Below are positions 47,960 through 61,070 of a stretch of DNA of 64,000 bases, piece after piece. The notes beneath the pieces were generated by a model. It saw nothing but the letters and a program-made list of their open reading frames with translations, did no database searches and was not told the DNA's origin. The position numbers were made by a program, and so were the translations under genes. The DNA is from Thioalkalivibrio sulfidiphilus. Its GTDB lineage: Bacteria; Pseudomonadota; Gammaproteobacteria; Ectothiorhodospirales; Ectothiorhodospiraceae. How positions within the stretch are numbered: position 1 is the first letter of the stretch; every line of letters begins with the position of its first letter. The DNA lies in NCBI RefSeq assembly GCF_000377945.1, contig NZ_KB898923.1, positions 59,707-123,706 on the forward strand, written 5' to 3'.

Positions 47960-49117
47960 ATGGACGAACCCCGCCTCGCCCCCTACGCCGCCAGCGACGC
48001 CACCAGCCGGGGCCGTCACCACCCTGAGCACCCGCCCCAGCACCGCAGTGAATACCAGCGTGACCGGGACCGCATCATTCACTCCACCGCCTTCCGCCGC
48101 CTGGAATACAAGACCCAGGTATTCGTCAATCACGAGGGCGACCTGTTCCGCACCCGCCTGACCCACTCCCTGGAAGTGGCCCAGATCGCCCGCTCCATTG
48201 CCCGGGTACTGCATCTGAACGAGGACCTTACCGAGGCCATCGCCCTGGCCCACGACATGGGTCACACACCCTTCGGCCACGCGGGTCAGGACGCGCTCAA
48301 CGAGTGTATGGCCGACTACGGCGGCTTCGAGCACAACCTCCAGTCACTGCGCGTGGTGGACGAACTGGAACGGCGCTATGCCGGCTTCGACGGGCTAAAT
48401 CTCACCTTCGAGACCCGCGAGGGCATCCTCAAGCACTGCAACCTGAACATCGCGCGCACCCTGGGCGACGTGGGCGAACGCTTCATCCACAGACACCAGC
48501 CGAGTCTCGAGGCCCAGCTCACCAACCTGGCCGACGAGATCGCCTACAACAACCATGACGTGGATGATGGCCTGCGCGCCGGCCTGATCACGCTCGAGCA
48601 GCTGCTCGAGACCCGGCTGTTCCGGCGCCAGTACGATGCGGTGTGTCGCGAACACCCCGCCCTGGACGCCAAGCGCCTGCGCCACGAGATCATCCGGCGC
48701 ATGATCAATGAACTGGTCGGCGACCTGGTCGACACCAGCCGCGCGCGCATCGAGGCCGCCGCACCGAAGAGCCCCGATGAAGTACGCCTGCAGGCTGAGG
48801 CATTGATCGGCTTCAGTCCACAAATGCACGCCGACAGCCTTGAACTCAAGCGCTTCCTGCGCGAGCATCTGTACCGTCACGAACGGGTCCGGCACATGAC
48901 CGGCAAGGCCGCAGAACTGATCCGGCGCCTGTTCACCGCCTACCTGGAGGACATCGCGCTGCTGCCCCCGGAACACCAGCAAGAGGCCAGCCGCAGGACC
49001 GAGTCCCACGGGCAGGCAGGCCGCGCCCGGGCCGTGGCCGACTACATCGCCGGCATGACTGACCGCTTTGCCATCGCCGAACACGCCCGCCTGTTCCATC
49101 CCGAGACCCTGACATGA
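47960..49117 (+). CDS. dGTPase-like HD-domain deoxynucleotide triphosphohydrolase
   Basis: 385 residues. It is an HD metal-dependent phosphohydrolase of the Dgt type 2 family. [26 protein letters not shown] opens the domain, and the metal ligands are in [30 protein letters not shown] and [17 protein letters not shown]. It cleaves dNTPs to deoxynucleosides and triphosphate. It is inserted between aroB and damX, and overlaps damX by 4 bases. Confidence 0.93.
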   Translation: MDEPRLAPYAASDATSRGRHHPEHPPQHRSEYQRDRDRIIHSTAFRRLEYKTQVFVNHEGDLFRTRLTHSLEVAQIARSIARVLHLNEDLTEAIALAHDMGHTPFGHAGQDALNECMADYGGFEHNLQSLRVVDELERRYAGFDGLNLTFETREGILKHCNLNIARTLGDVGERFIHRHQPSLEAQLTNLADEIAYNNHDVDDGLRAGLITLEQLLETRLFRRQYDAVCREHPALDAKRLRHEIIRRMINELVGDLVDTSRARIEAAAPKSPDEVRLQAEALIGFSPQMHADSLELKRFLREHLYRHERVRHMTGKAAELIRRLFTAYLEDIALLPPEHQQEASRRTESHGQAGRARAVADYIAGMTDRFAIAEHARLFHPETLT

Positions 49118-50667
49118 CGCAGTCCGCCGAGCCGATTCACACCGCGCCCCTTCCCATGGACTGCCTGCTGCGGCACGGGCTGGAACAACAGCCCTTCGAC
49201 GCCGTCGCCGGCGACACCTTCCTCTACACCGACCCGGCCCTGGACATGCCCCTCGGTGTACTGCTCGACCACCTGCACAAGGACGACAACCTGCTGGTGT
49301 TCAAGGGTGACCTGGGTGCCGGCAAGAGCACCCAGCTGCTGCGCCTGCTCTCCCGGGGTGCCGAGACCCTGGACTTCTGCGCCTTCAAGGCCCGCCCGGG
49401 CACCAGCTTCGCCGCCATCGACTACACCATCCGCCAGTTCTGGGGAGAGCGCACCGACTCCGACGAAGACACGACCCTGGCCGAACTGCTGTGCGCCCTC
49501 GCGCAGGGCAGCAAGCGGCCGGTGCTGGTCATCGACGACGCCCACCACATCGAATCCGGCGCGTTGGCCGAACTGCTCAAGCTGCGCCGACAGACCCACA
49601 CCCTGTGCGATCACGCGCCGGGCATCCTGCTGGTGGGTGAACCGCGCCTGGAACTGCTGCTGGAACAGGCCAACGCCGGCGACCAGCCCAGCGAGGCTCA
49701 CATCAGCGTGCAACTGCGCCCCCTGACCCGCGAGCAGACCGAGGCCTACCTGCGCCACCGGCTCCAGGTGGCCGGCGCCGACAACCCGGACATGCTGTCC
49801 GGCGAGCAGGCTCAGGCTATCCACCTGGAAAGCGGCGGACTGCCCCTGAACATCAACGCCGCCGCCAACCGCGCCCTCCTGCAGCTGGGCGCGACGGGTA
49901 CCGCAGGCGCCGGCCCGAAGGCACACATCGCCGCGACGCCACCGTGGAAGCAGCGCTGGTTCGTACCCTCGGTGGCCGCCGTGGTGCTGGTGGGCGTGGT
50001 CATCACCGTGATCAACATCCTCGGCTCCGGCGGCGATGACGCGCTGGAGACCCGGGAACTGCTGGTGCTGCCCGAACCCCGCCCCCTGGTAACGCCCCCG
50101 CCACCGCCCGCACTGCCCGATCCGGCCATCGAGGAACCCGCTCCGATGGTCGAACCGGAGCCCGAGCCCCTACCGCCTCCGGTGGCGGAAGCGACACCCG
50201 ACGCCCCTGTCAGTGCACCGCTGGCCGAGGCGCAGCCCGCACCGGAGCCGCCACCCGCCAGCCCGCCCGCAGCTCCGGCACCGCCCCCCGCCGCGCCAGC
50301 CCCTGCTGCGCCTGCGCCTGCCACACCCGCCCCGGTCGCCCCGGCGCCGGCCCCCAGGCCCACCGGCCTGCTCGACGCCACCTGGCTGCGTGAACAGCCC
50401 GCCAGCCGCTACACCATCCAGGTCCTTGGCCTGAGCGAGCTGCAGGCCCTGCGCAACTATGCCCGGGATCAGGCCTTGCAAGGTGAGGTGGCCTGGTTCC
50501 GCACCCAGCGCAACGGCGCCGACTGGTATGTGCTGGTGGTGGGCAGCTATCCCGATGCCGACGCCGCCCGTGCCGCCATCGCCACCCTCCCCGCGGAGGT
50601 GCGTCGCAACCAGCCCTGGGTACGCACCTTCGGCTCCATCCAGCAGGCGATGTCCCAGGCCCGCTGA
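49114..50667 (+). CDS. damX: DamX-like cell division protein with AAA and SPOR domains
   Basis: 517 residues. The N-terminal AAA ATPase domain has Walker [10 protein letters not shown] (65-73) and Walker [10 protein letters not shown] (about 140-148). A membrane helix lies near 287-305, followed by a Pro/Ala/Glu-rich linker (about 320-425) and a C-terminal SPOR domain ([21 protein letters not shown]) that binds denuded septal glycans. It lies downstream of aroB as in E. coli. E. coli DamX lacks an intact ATPase; here Walker A is intact. Confidence 0.9.
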   Translation: MTQSAEPIHTAPLPMDCLLRHGLEQQPFDAVAGDTFLYTDPALDMPLGVLLDHLHKDDNLLVFKGDLGAGKSTQLLRLLSRGAETLDFCAFKARPGTSFAAIDYTIRQFWGERTDSDEDTTLAELLCALAQGSKRPVLVIDDAHHIESGALAELLKLRRQTHTLCDHAPGILLVGEPRLELLLEQANAGDQPSEAHISVQLRPLTREQTEAYLRHRLQVAGADNPDMLSGEQAQAIHLESGGLPLNINAAANRALLQLGATGTAGAGPKAHIAATPPWKQRWFVPSVAAVVLVGVVITVINILGSGGDDALETRELLVLPEPRPLVTPPPPPALPDPAIEEPAPMVEPEPEPLPPPVAEATPDAPVSAPLAEAQPAPEPPPASPPAAPAPPPAAPAPAAPAPATPAPVAPAPAPRPTGLLDATWLREQPASRYTIQVLGLSELQALRNYARDQALQGEVAWFRTQRNGADWYVLVVGSYPDADAARAAIATLPAEVRRNQPWVRTFGSIQQAMSQAR

Positions 50668-50680
50668 CGCGGGTCTGGGA

Positions 50681-50778
50681 CAGTGGCAAGTCTCAAGTGG
50701 CGAGTGGCAAGGAAATGCAAAAGGCCTCACAACCTTGTGGTTTTCCCTTGCCACTAACCACTAGCCACTTGCTACTTA
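50681..50778. repeat. Shuffled-module inverted repeat, copy C (damX-gltB gap)
   Basis: Left arm 50682-50713 (AGTGGCAAGTCTCAAGTGGC then GAGTGGCAAGGA) faces right arm 50746-50777 (CCTTGCCACTAACCACTAGCCACTTGCTACTT). A second small hairpin, CCTCACAACCTTGTGG, sits in the loop. Confidence 0.85.
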
Positions 50779-50779
50779 T

Positions 50780-50808
50780 TTGAACCACCCCCTCCGCCCC
50801 TCTATACT
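50780..50808 (+). promoter_or_regulatory. Sigma-70 promoter of gltB
   Basis: TTGAAC (50780-50785), 17 bases, TATACT (50803-50808). It begins right after the repeat element, giving gltB a promoter of its own. An ATCCCGGG inverted repeat at about 50867-50892 lies in the leader. Confidence 0.65.
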
Positions 50809-50922
50809 GTCGATCCTTTTGGCCGTGGCTTTTTGAGTCGGCCTCTCGAAACAGTCGAAATCCGTCATCCCGGGGCTTTTGCATCCCGGGATACGCGCGT
50901 GGGAGATCCATCGGTGACCAAC

Positions 50923-53900
50923 ATGAGCGCAACCCTCGGCGGTCTGTACCGCCCCGAGTTCGAACGCGACAACTGCGGCTTCGGCCTGATCGCGCACATG
51001 GACGACAAGCCCAGCCACTGGGTGGTGGATACCGCCATCAAGGCCCTGGCCCGCCTGACCCACCGTGGCGCCATCGCCGCCGACGGCAAGACCGGTGACG
51101 GCTGCGGCCTGCTGATGAAGAAACCCGACGCCTTCCTGCGCGAGATCGCCCGGGAGGCCGGCTTTGAACTGGGCGACCAGTACGCCGCCGGCATCGTGTT
51201 CCTGAACACCGACCCCGCCCTGGCGCAAACCGCCCGGGACACCCTGAACCGCAATCTCGAGGCCGAGGGCCTGGGCGTGGCCGGCTGGCGCGTGGTGCCC
51301 ACCGACCAGTCCGCCTGCGGCGTCGAGGCACTCAAGACCCTGCCCGTGATCGAGCAGGTGTTCGTTAACGCCGGCGCGGACATGGACGCCGCCGCCTTCG
51401 AGCGCGCCCTGTTCATCGCCCGCCGCCGCACCGAGGTCGCGCTCAAGAACGACCCGGTGTTCTACGTGCCGACCCTGTCCGCCCAGGTGGTCTCCTACAA
51501 GGGCCTGGTGATGCCGGAGAACCTGCCGGTGTTCTACCAGGACCTGAACGACCCGCGCCTGGAGACCGCCATCTGCGTGTTCCACCAGCGCTTCTCCACC
51601 AACACCTGGCCCCAGTGGCGCCTGGCCCAGCCGTTCCGTTTCCTGGCCCACAACGGCGAGATCAACACCGTGCGGGGCAACCGCAATTGGGCCCTGGCCC
51701 GGGCCCACAAGTTCGCCTCTCCGAACCTGCCCAAGCTCTCCGAGCTGCAGCCCCTGGTGAACATGGAGGGCTCCGACTCCCAGAGCCTGGACAACATGCT
51801 GGAAGTGCTGCTGGCCGGCGGCGTGGACCTGTTCCGCGCCATGCGCCTGCTGATCCCGCCGGCCTGGCAGAACGTCACCCACATGGACCCGGACCTGCGG
51901 GCCTTCTACGAATACAACTCCATGCACATGGAGCCCTGGGACGGCCCTGCCGGCATCGTGCTCACCGACGGCCGCTATGCCGCCTGCACCCTGGACCGCA
52001 ACGGCCTGCGCCCGGCCCGCTACGTGATCACCGATGACCGCCATATCACCCTGGCCTCGGAGATCGGCGTGTACGACTACGACCCTGCCTCCGTGGTGGC
52101 CAAGGGCCGGCTCAAGCCGGGCCAGATGCTTGCCGTGGATACCTCCACCGGCAAGCTGCTGCTGCCCGACGAGATCGACCGCATCAACAGCCAGCGCCAG
52201 CCCTACCGGCAGTGGCTGCGCGCCCAGGCCAAGCACCTCAAGGCGCAGCTTTCCGACCAGACCCTGATGCGCGCCCCCATGGGCAGCGCGCAGCTGGACG
52301 TCTACGAAAAGCTGTTTGGCGTGTCCTTCGAGGAGCGCGACCAGGTGCTGCGCGTGCTGGCCGAGGCCGGCCAGGAGGCCGTGGGCTCCATGGGCGACGA
52401 CACCCCCATGCCGGTGCTCTCGCGCACCGAGCGCTCCCTGTTCGATTACTTCCGCCAGCAGTTCGCCCAGGTCACCAATCCGCCCATCGACCCGCTGCGC
52501 GAGCAGATCGTCATGTCCCTGGAGACCTGCCTGGGCCGGGAACGCAACCTGTTCGAGGAGACCCCGGAACACGCCGCCCGCCTGCTGGTGGATTCCCCGG
52601 TGCTGTCCGAGGAGAAATTCCAAGAGCTGCGCGCCCTGAACGGTGATGAATACCGTTCCACGCTCATCGACCTGAACTACGACCCCGCCATGGGCCTGGA
52701 AGCCGCCATACGCGCAGTCTGCGACCAGGCCGTGGCCGCGGTGCGCGACGGCACCGTGATCCTGGTGCTCTCCGACCGGGAGATCCGCCAGGAACGTCTG
52801 CCCATGCACGCCTTGCTGGCCACCGGCGCGGTGCACCACCGCCTGATCCGCGAGGGCCTGCGTTGCGACACCAACATCGTGGTGGAGACCGGCACGGTGC
52901 GCGACCCGCACCACTTCGCCGTGATCATCGGCTACGGCGCCACCGCCGTGTTCCCGTACCTCGCCTACGAGTCCCTGCAGGGCATGGTGGACAGCAAGGA
53001 GATCAGTGAGGTCCCCGCCGACAAGCTGGCCCAGAACTACCGCAAGGGCATCAACAAGGGTCTGTTCAAGATCATCTCCAAGATGGGCATCTCCACCATC
53101 GCCTCCTACCGGGGTGCGCAGCTGTTCGAGATCGTGGGTCTCGACGACGCGGTGGTGGATCTGTGCTTCAAGGACAGCGTCAGCCGCATCCAGGGCGCCG
53201 GCTTCGTCCACCTGGAGGATGACCAGAAGCGCCTGGCCGCCGAGGCCTGGAACCGCCGCAAGCCCCTGCGCCAGGGCGGTCTGCTCAAGTACGTCCATGG
53301 CGGCGAATACCACGCCTACAACCCGGACGTGATCCAGACCCTGCACAAGGCGGTGCAGACCGGCGACTACAACGCCTACAAGGAATACGCCCGTCTGGTG
53401 AACGAGCGCCCGGTGACCGTGCTGCGCGACCTGTTCAAGGTGCGCGACGACGTGGCCGCCATCCCGCTCGACCAGGTGGAGCCCATCGAGCAGATCCTCA
53501 CCCGCTTCGACTCCGCGGGCATGAGCCTGGGCGCCCTCTCCCCGGAGGCCCACGAGGCCCTGGCCATCGCCATGAACCGCTTAGGCGGACGCTCCAACTC
53601 CGGCGAGGGCGGCGAGGCCGTGGAGCGCTACGGCACCGAGCGCATGTCCAAGATCAAGCAGGTGGCCTCCGGCCGCTTCGGCGTCACGCCCCACTACCTG
53701 GTCAACGCCGAGGTGCTGCAGATCAAGATCGCCCAGGGCGCCAAGCCCGGCGAGGGTGGCCAGCTGCCCGGCCACAAGGTGAACAAGATGATCGCCGAGC
53801 TGCGCTACTCCAGCCCGGGCGTTGCGCTCATCTCGCCGCCGCCGCACCACGACATCTACTCCATCGAGGACCTGGCGCAGCTGATCTTCGACCTCAAGCA

Positions 53901-55380
53901 GGTCAACCCCAAGGCCCTGGTGTCCGTGAAGCTGGTCTCCGAGGCGGGTGTCGGCACCGTGGCCGCAGGCGTTGCCAAGGCCTATGCGGACCTGATCACC
54001 ATCTCCGGCTACGACGGCGGCACCGGCGCGAGCCCGCTGACCTCGGTGAAGTACGCCGGCACCCCCTGGGAGCTGGGTCTGTCCGAGGCGCAGGTGACCC
54101 TGCGCGCCAACGACCTGCGCGACAAGGTGCGCCTGCAGACCGACGGCGGCCTGAAGACCGGCCTGGACGTGATCAAGGCGGCCATCCTCGGCGCCGAGAG
54201 CTTCGGCTTCGGTACCGGCCCCATGGTGGCCCTGGGCTGCAAGTACCTGCGCATCTGCCACCTGAACAACTGCGCCACCGGCGTGGCCACCCAGGACAAC
54301 GTGCTGCGCATGAACCACTTCATCGGCCTACCCGAGATGGTCATGCACTACTTCCAGTTCGTGGCACGGGAGACCCGGGAGTGGATGGCCTCGCTGGGCG
54401 TGAAATCCCTCACCGACCTGATCGGCCGCACCGATCTGCTGGAGCGCCTGCCCGGCGAGACCGGCAAGCAGCAGGGCCTGAACCTGGACGCCATCCTCTC
54501 CGACGGCGGCGTGCCTGCGGACAAGCCGCGCTTCTGCGTGGAGCCCCACAACGTGCCCTTCGACAAGGGCGAGCTGGCCGAGCAGATGGTGGCCGACATG
54601 CTGTCCGCCATCGAGAGCAAGGCCGGCGGCGAGTTCAGCTACGAGATCCGCAACACCCAGCGCTCCATCGGCGCCCGGGTGTCCGGCGAGATCGCCCTGC
54701 GCCACGGCAACTACGGCATGTCCGACGCCCCCATCACCGTGCGCTTCAAGGGCACGGCGGGCCAGAGCTTCGGCGTGTGGAATGCCGGCGGCCTGCACAT
54801 GTACCTGGAAGGCGATGCCAACGACTACGTGGGCAAGGGCATGGCGGCCGGCAAGCTGGTGATCCGCCCGCCCCGGGACAGCCGGTTCAAGAGCCAGGAG
54901 ACCACCATCATCGGCAACACCTGTCTGTACGGCGCCACCGGCGGCAAGCTGTTTGCCGCGGGGCTGGCCGGCGAGCGTTTCGGCGTGCGCAATTCCGGTG
55001 CCATCGCCGTGGTGGAAGGCGTGGGCGACCACGGCTGCGAATACATGACCGGCGGTGTGATGGTGGTGCTCGGCCCCACCGGCGTGAACTTCGGCGCCGG
55101 CATGACCGGCGGCTTCGCCTTCGTGCTGGACCAGGACAACGGCTTCGTGGACCGCATGAACAACGAGCTGATCGACATGCACCGGCTCGACACCGAGTAC
55201 ATGGAGGCCCACCGCAACTACCTGGAAGACCTGCTGCGCGAGTACGTCGCCGAGACCGAAAGCGACTGGGGTCGGGAGATCCTGGAGCACTTCGACACCT
55301 GGCTGCACCACTTCTGGCTGGTCAAGCCCAAGGCCTCGGAACTGCGCAGCCTGATCGCTAATCTCAGGCAGGCTGCCTGA
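50923..55380 (+). CDS. gltB: Glutamate synthase large subunit GltB
   Basis: 1485 residues from the ATG at 50923; a short propeptide precedes the catalytic cysteine C18 in [14 protein letters not shown], which becomes the N-terminus after processing. The class II glutaminase domain (to about 430) releases ammonia. The FMN-binding synthase domain (about 800-1200) has [31 protein letters not shown] and the 3Fe-4S cysteines in [16 protein letters not shown] region. The GXGXG beta-helix domain closes the protein. It makes two glutamates from glutamine and 2-oxoglutarate with GltD, whose gene is 14.6 kb upstream. Confidence 0.97.
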   Translation: MSATLGGLYRPEFERDNCGFGLIAHMDDKPSHWVVDTAIKALARLTHRGAIAADGKTGDGCGLLMKKPDAFLREIAREAGFELGDQYAAGIVFLNTDPALAQTARDTLNRNLEAEGLGVAGWRVVPTDQSACGVEALKTLPVIEQVFVNAGADMDAAAFERALFIARRRTEVALKNDPVFYVPTLSAQVVSYKGLVMPENLPVFYQDLNDPRLETAICVFHQRFSTNTWPQWRLAQPFRFLAHNGEINTVRGNRNWALARAHKFASPNLPKLSELQPLVNMEGSDSQSLDNMLEVLLAGGVDLFRAMRLLIPPAWQNVTHMDPDLRAFYEYNSMHMEPWDGPAGIVLTDGRYAACTLDRNGLRPARYVITDDRHITLASEIGVYDYDPASVVAKGRLKPGQMLAVDTSTGKLLLPDEIDRINSQRQPYRQWLRAQAKHLKAQLSDQTLMRAPMGSAQLDVYEKLFGVSFEERDQVLRVLAEAGQEAVGSMGDDTPMPVLSRTERSLFDYFRQQFAQVTNPPIDPLREQIVMSLETCLGRERNLFEETPEHAARLLVDSPVLSEEKFQELRALNGDEYRSTLIDLNYDPAMGLEAAIRAVCDQAVAAVRDGTVILVLSDREIRQERLPMHALLATGAVHHRLIREGLRCDTNIVVETGTVRDPHHFAVIIGYGATAVFPYLAYESLQGMVDSKEISEVPADKLAQNYRKGINKGLFKIISKMGISTIASYRGAQLFEIVGLDDAVVDLCFKDSVSRIQGAGFVHLEDDQKRLAAEAWNRRKPLRQGGLLKYVHGGEYHAYNPDVIQTLHKAVQTGDYNAYKEYARLVNERPVTVLRDLFKVRDDVAAIPLDQVEPIEQILTRFDSAGMSLGALSPEAHEALAIAMNRLGGRSNSGEGGEAVERYGTERMSKIKQVASGRFGVTPHYLVNAEVLQIKIAQGAKPGEGGQLPGHKVNKMIAELRYSSPGVALISPPPHHDIYSIEDLAQLIFDLKQVNPKALVSVKLVSEAGVGTVAAGVAKAYADLITISGYDGGTGASPLTSVKYAGTPWELGLSEAQVTLRANDLRDKVRLQTDGGLKTGLDVIKAAILGAESFGFGTGPMVALGCKYLRICHLNNCATGVATQDNVLRMNHFIGLPEMVMHYFQFVARETREWMASLGVKSLTDLIGRTDLLERLPGETGKQQGLNLDAILSDGGVPADKPRFCVEPHNVPFDKGELAEQMVADMLSAIESKAGGEFSYEIRNTQRSIGARVSGEIALRHGNYGMSDAPITVRFKGTAGQSFGVWNAGGLHMYLEGDANDYVGKGMAAGKLVIRPPRDSRFKSQETTIIGNTCLYGATGGKLFAAGLAGERFGVRNSGAIAVVEGVGDHGCEYMTGGVMVVLGPTGVNFGAGMTGGFAFVLDQDNGFVDRMNNELIDMHRLDTEYMEAHRNYLEDLLREYVAETESDWGREILEHFDTWLHHFWLVKPKASELRSLIANLRQAA

Positions 55381-55381
55381 G

Positions 55382-55454
55382 AAGTGGCTAGTCTCAAGTG
55401 GCAAGTGGCAAGGAAAATGACTCCCTTGCCACTTGCTACTAGCCACTTGAGACT
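55382..55454. repeat. Shuffled-module inverted repeat, copy D (gltB-dnaG gap)
   Basis: Left arm 55383-55414 (AAGTGGCTAGTCTCAAGTGGC, AAGTGGCAAGG) faces right arm 55423-55454 (CCTTGCCACTTGC, TACTAGCCACTTGAGACT). The same words appear as in copy A in a different order. It ends 3 bases before the dnaG start codon and starts right after the gltB stop. Confidence 0.88.
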
Positions 55455-55457
55455 CGA

Positions 55458-57236
55458 ATGATCCCCCAGCACTTCATCGATGAACTCCTCGCCCGCACGG
55501 ACATCGTGGAGGTCATCAATGGCCGCGTCACCCTGAAGAAACAGGGGCGCGAGTACGCCGCCTGCTGCCCCTTCCACGGGGAAAAGACCCCCTCCTTCTT
55601 CGTCAGTCCCACCAAGCAGTTCTATCACTGCTTCGGCTGCGGTGCCCACGGCACCGCCATCACCTTCCTCATGGAGCACGACAACCTCTCCTTTCCCGAG
55701 GCCATCGAGGAACTGGCGCGCCTGGCGGGCATGGAGGTACCCCGGGAACAGGGCACGGGGGATCGGGCCGAGGATCACCGCCCCCTCTACGACGCCCTGG
55801 AAGCGGCCGCGGAACACTACGTCCGCGCCTTGCGCCACAACCACGAGGCCGTGGACTACCTCAAGGCACGCGGCCTGACCGGCGAGATCGCCCGGGATTT
55901 TCGCCTGGGGTTTGCCGAGGACCGTTGGGACGGGCTCATCTCGGCCCTCTCCCCCCGCTTCGACGACAAGACCCTGATCGAGGCGGGGCTCGCCATCCGC
56001 AAGGAAGGCGGCCAGGTCTACGACCGTTTCCGGGGCCGCATCATGTTCCCCATCCGGGACACCCGCGGCCGGGTCATCGGCTTCGGCGGCCGCATCCTGG
56101 GCAAGGGCGAACCCAAGTACCTCAACTCCCCGGAAACCCCCGTATTCCACAAGGGCCAGCAACTCTACGGCCTGTTCGAGGCCCGCAAGGCCGCCACCCG
56201 GCTGGAACAACTGCTGGTGGTGGAGGGCTACATGGACGTGATCGCGCTGGCCCAGCATGGCATCACCCACGCCGTGGCGACCCTGGGCACGTCAACCACC
56301 CGGGATCACCTGGAGCGGCTGTTCCGGGTCGTGCCCCGGCTGGTGTTCTGTTTCGACGGCGACGCCGCCGGACGCAAGGCCGCCTGGCGGGCCCTGGAAC
56401 AGGCCCTGCCGGTGATGCGCGACGGCCGCGAGGCCGCCTTCCTGTTTCTGCCCGAGGGGGAGGACCCGGACACCCTGGTGCGCACACTGGGCGCCGAGGG
56501 CTTCCGGGAACGGGAGGCGACGGCCCAGGCCCTCTCCGACACCTTCCTGGACGGACTCAAGGCCCGCTACGACGCCCACACCCGGGAGGGCCGTGCCCGG
56601 CTGGGCTCGGAAGGCGCGAAACTGCTCAGGGCCATGCCCGAAGGCCTGCTCAAGACCCAGCTGGTCAATGATCTCGCCCGACTCTGCGCCGTCTCCCCGG
56701 AGCAGTTCGCCCGCCAGACCGAGGCCCACGCCGGCCACGACCAGCCGCCGCCGAGCGCGGTCGATCAACCCGTAGCGCGGCCCGGGCGACGGCCAGCGAC
56801 CGCCGGAACGCAACGCCTGGCCATGACCCCGGCCCGCCTGGCCCTGGCCCTGCTGGTCCGCGAACCAGGCCTGGCGGCCGGGCTCAAGGACTGGGATTAC
56901 CTGGCCGCGAGCCCCGTGCCCGGGGCCAGATTGCTGGCCCAGGTCATTGAAACTCTGCGGACGAGCCCCCATCTAACCACGGCAGGCCTCCTGGAACGCT
57001 GGCGGGACAGCGACGAGGGGCGGTTTCTACTAAAATTGGCACAGTGGCAACCGCCCGACGCCGAGGACGCCCCGCCCGCCCGCATGCTGAGCGACGCCCT
57101 GACCCGCCTCCGACACCTGCACGACGAACAGCGCGCCTCCGAGTTGCTGGAAAAGGCCTCGGCGGCAGACCTGAGTGCGGCGGAGAAGGAGGAACTCAAG
57201 CGCCTGCTCTCGGCCCGCCACGGTGGCGGGCCCTAG
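55458..57236 (+). CDS. dnaG: DNA primase DnaG
   Basis: 592 residues. It makes RNA primers at the replication fork. The zinc domain uses C37, H40, C58 and C61 ([22 protein letters not shown]). The RNA polymerase/TOPRIM core has [33 protein letters not shown] and [13 protein letters not shown]-terminal DnaB-binding helical domain follows. The start codon has no visible Shine-Dalgarno because the repeat copy D reaches to it. It lies 82 bases before the rpoD ATG. Confidence 0.97.
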   Translation: MIPQHFIDELLARTDIVEVINGRVTLKKQGREYAACCPFHGEKTPSFFVSPTKQFYHCFGCGAHGTAITFLMEHDNLSFPEAIEELARLAGMEVPREQGTGDRAEDHRPLYDALEAAAEHYVRALRHNHEAVDYLKARGLTGEIARDFRLGFAEDRWDGLISALSPRFDDKTLIEAGLAIRKEGGQVYDRFRGRIMFPIRDTRGRVIGFGGRILGKGEPKYLNSPETPVFHKGQQLYGLFEARKAATRLEQLLVVEGYMDVIALAQHGITHAVATLGTSTTRDHLERLFRVVPRLVFCFDGDAAGRKAAWRALEQALPVMRDGREAAFLFLPEGEDPDTLVRTLGAEGFREREATAQALSDTFLDGLKARYDAHTREGRARLGSEGAKLLRAMPEGLLKTQLVNDLARLCAVSPEQFARQTEAHAGHDQPPPSAVDQPVARPGRRPATAGTQRLAMTPARLALALLVREPGLAAGLKDWDYLAASPVPGARLLAQVIETLRTSPHLTTAGLLERWRDSDEGRFLLKLAQWQPPDAEDAPPARMLSDALTRLRHLHDEQRASELLEKASAADLSAAEKEELKRLLSARHGGGP

Positions 57237-57318
57237 CGGCCCCTGTATATGGAAGCCTACCCCTATCCCTGCTAAACTAGGGGGTTCGCTTCGCCCTGAC
57301 CATTTTTCAGTCTCGAGT

Positions 57319-59187
<1,869 letters not shown>

Positions 59188-59191
59188 CACC

Positions 59192-59259
59192 AGTGGCAAG
59201 TTGCAAGTGGCTAGTCTCAAGGGTTTTCCTTGCCACTGGCCACTTGAGACTTGCCACTG
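59192..59259. repeat. Shuffled-module inverted repeat, copy E (rpoD-tRNA gap)
   Basis: Left arm 59192-59221 (AGTGGCAAGTTGC, AAGTGGCTAGTCTCAAGGG) faces right arm 59228-59259 (CCTTGCCACTGGCCACTTGAGACTTGCCACTG), with a very short loop. It starts 5 bases after the rpoD stop and could serve as its terminator, since TTTT sits in the loop. Confidence 0.82.
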
Positions 59260-59266
59260 TCCTTCC

Positions 59267-59343
<77 letters not shown>

Positions 59344-59514
59344 TTTTCATGCCTCAAAAATCCCTCACTTAACAAACTGCTCGCCGAAGCCAGCTTATGC
59401 CTCACGGGGCTGCGCTCGAATTACTCGCTGCGAGCGCCCCAGATTAATCCCTCCGGGTCAGCGTGAGTCTGACTCTCGGCTCGATGACCTCTTCACCGCC
59501 CCCCGGAATACCCC

Positions 59515-59561
59515 TTGCACATTTGATTTCATAGCAATATATTGCATGCAATGAATGCAAT
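59515..59561 (+). promoter_or_regulatory. Promoter and operator of the FitAB-like toxin-antitoxin pair
   Basis: TTGCAC (59515-59520), 17 bases, TATATT (59538-59543) form a promoter. Overlapping palindromes GCAATATATTGC (59534-59545) and ATTGCATGCAAT (59541-59552), plus another TGCAAT at 59556-59561, cover the -10. They are probable sites for the ribbon-helix-helix antitoxin. Confidence 0.7.
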
Positions 59562-59575
59562 TCGAGGATATAGCA

Positions 59576-59830
59576 GTGGCCATGCTGACTGTACGCAATC
59601 TGCCCGACGAGGTGCATCGCGCCCTGCGTGTCCGTGCTGCCCGGCATGGCCATAGCATGGAGGCGGAAGTACGCGAGATTCTGGAATCCGCCGTCTCACC
59701 CGGCGGCCGGGTGAAACTGGGGTCACTGCTGGCCGAGATTGGCCGCCAGACCCGGCTGACCGATGATGAGTTCGCAGTTCTGGAGCAGGTGCGCGGCAAA
59801 GCCCCTGCGCGGCAGGTTGACTTCGGGTGA
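59576..59830 (+). CDS. FitA-like ribbon-helix-helix antitoxin
   Basis: 84 residues from the GTG at 59576, chosen for GAGGA six bases upstream; an ATG at 59582 is possible. The N-terminal Arc/MetJ fold (MLTVRNLPDEVHRALRVRAARHGHSMEAEVREIL) binds DNA, and the C-terminal tail would wrap the toxin. It overlaps the toxin start by 4 bases (GTGA). It represses its own operon and neutralises the PIN toxin by family knowledge. Confidence 0.9.
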   Translation: MAMLTVRNLPDEVHRALRVRAARHGHSMEAEVREILESAVSPGGRVKLGSLLAEIGRQTRLTDDEFAVLEQVRGKAPARQVDFG

Positions 59831-60246
59831 TCCTGCTCGATACCAATGTCATCTCGGAGCCTCTGCGCAGGGAGCCGGACCCCCGCGTTGTGGAGTGGAT
59901 CGACAACCAGCCTCTGGAAACCCTCTATCTCTCAGCCATCACAGTGGCCGAGCTGAGGGCAGGCATTGCATTGCTTCCCGCCGGAAAGCGCCGGGCCGGT
60001 CTGCAAGAGAACTTTGAAAAGCGGGTGCTGCCACTGTTCGCCGGGCGCATCCAGCCATTCGATCTTTCCTGCGCACAGGCCTATGCGGAACTGATCGCCA
60101 AGGCCCGAAAATCCGACCTGGCCATAGCCGCTGCTGATGGCTATATCGCAGCCATTGCTGCTACAAACCGTTTTTCCGTGGCTACGCGTGACACAACCCC
60201 ATTCAATGCTGCCGGCGTAAGCGTGATCAACCCATGGGAACCATAG
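59827..60246 (+). CDS. FitB/VapC-like PIN-domain ribonuclease toxin
   Basis: 139 residues from the GTG at 59827. The PIN acidic residues are D5 in LLDTNVIS, the Glu in TVAELRAGI, the Asp in IAAADGYIAAIA and the Asp in VATRDTTPF. It opens and closes like FitB (VINPWEP at the C-terminus). Expected to cleave RNA when free of the antitoxin; target unknown. Confidence 0.92.
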   Translation: MILLDTNVISEPLRREPDPRVVEWIDNQPLETLYLSAITVAELRAGIALLPAGKRRAGLQENFEKRVLPLFAGRIQPFDLSCAQAYAELIAKARKSDLAIAAADGYIAAIAATNRFSVATRDTTPFNAAGVSVINPWEP

Positions 60247-60396
60247 AGCCCTGCCACCCCATGAGCCAGGCGGTCGACACGGACAGCGAAGGAACCACCA
60301 CGCGCATCGCAAGGCCCGCAGTATCGACCACCTGATCGCCACAACCCTGTGAGTTGCAGGCTAATGCCATCATGGTCACACCCCCGGACATCCTCC

Positions 60397-61059
60397 ATGC
60401 CCCCAGAACGTGAGCCACTCGCCAGCGCCCCCGCCGCCCTCTTGCTGACCGGCCCCGGCTGCCCCCATTGCGCAAGCGTGCGTCAGGCGCTCGAAACCCT
60501 GCGCTCGGAAGGATTGCTCGGCGGGATTGAGGAGATCGATCTGAGTCAGGCGCCGCAACAGGCCGAGGCCCTGGGCGTGCGCTCCGTGCCCTGGACACGC
60601 ATCGGTGCCATCGAACTCTCGGGCCTGCATAGCCTGGCCGAACTGCGCCACTGGGCGGCGCTCGCCGCCCGGCCCGAGGGCCTGGACCTGCACCTGGCGG
60701 ATCTACTGGGCAACGGTCAGCGGGCCCAGGTGCTGGCCCGCACACGGCGCGAGCCGGCGCTGATCGCCCGCTTGGCCGCCCTGATTAGCGACCCGGACAG
60801 CGAACTGAGCGTGCGCATCGGCGTGATGGCCACGCTGGAGGAGCTGAAGGACGAAGGCTTCCTGCATGGGCAGGCAACCCACTTCCTACCCCACACCACC
60901 CATCCTGAACCGCGCGTGCGGTCAGACGCCTGCTATGCCCTGACCCTGATCGGCGGGGAGGACGCCCTCGCTGCGCTACGCGCCTGCAGTGAAGATCCGG
61001 ACCCTGAGGTGATGGAAACGGCGCAGGACGGCGTCGAAGTCCTGACTCGGACTGAGTGA
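60397..61059 (+). CDS. Thioredoxin-like domain plus HEAT-repeat protein
   Basis: 220 residues from the ATG at 60397; earlier starts are possible. A glutaredoxin/thioredoxin-like domain has CPHC at 22-25 (LLTGPGCPHCASVRQAL) and cis-Pro in SVPWTRIG. The C-terminal half contains HEAT-type helical repeats (RVRSDACYALTLIGGEDALAALRACSEDPDPEVMETAQDGVEVL). It could be a redox scaffold, but no partner is evident nearby. It sits among accessory genes. Confidence 0.75.
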   Translation: MPPEREPLASAPAALLLTGPGCPHCASVRQALETLRSEGLLGGIEEIDLSQAPQQAEALGVRSVPWTRIGAIELSGLHSLAELRHWAALAARPEGLDLHLADLLGNGQRAQVLARTRREPALIARLAALISDPDSELSVRIGVMATLEELKDEGFLHGQATHFLPHTTHPEPRVRSDACYALTLIGGEDALAALRACSEDPDPEVMETAQDGVEVLTRTE

Positions 61060-61070
61060 ATAGGGACATG

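Noticed and set aside
50776..53553. 925-codon open frame on the minus strand opposite gltB
   Set aside because: It is antisense to a fully conserved GltB and has shadow-type composition.
59344..59514. attR-like repeat of the tRNA 3' end
   Set aside because: No copy of the TTCGAGTCC...GGGCCCACCA segment occurs later in the window.
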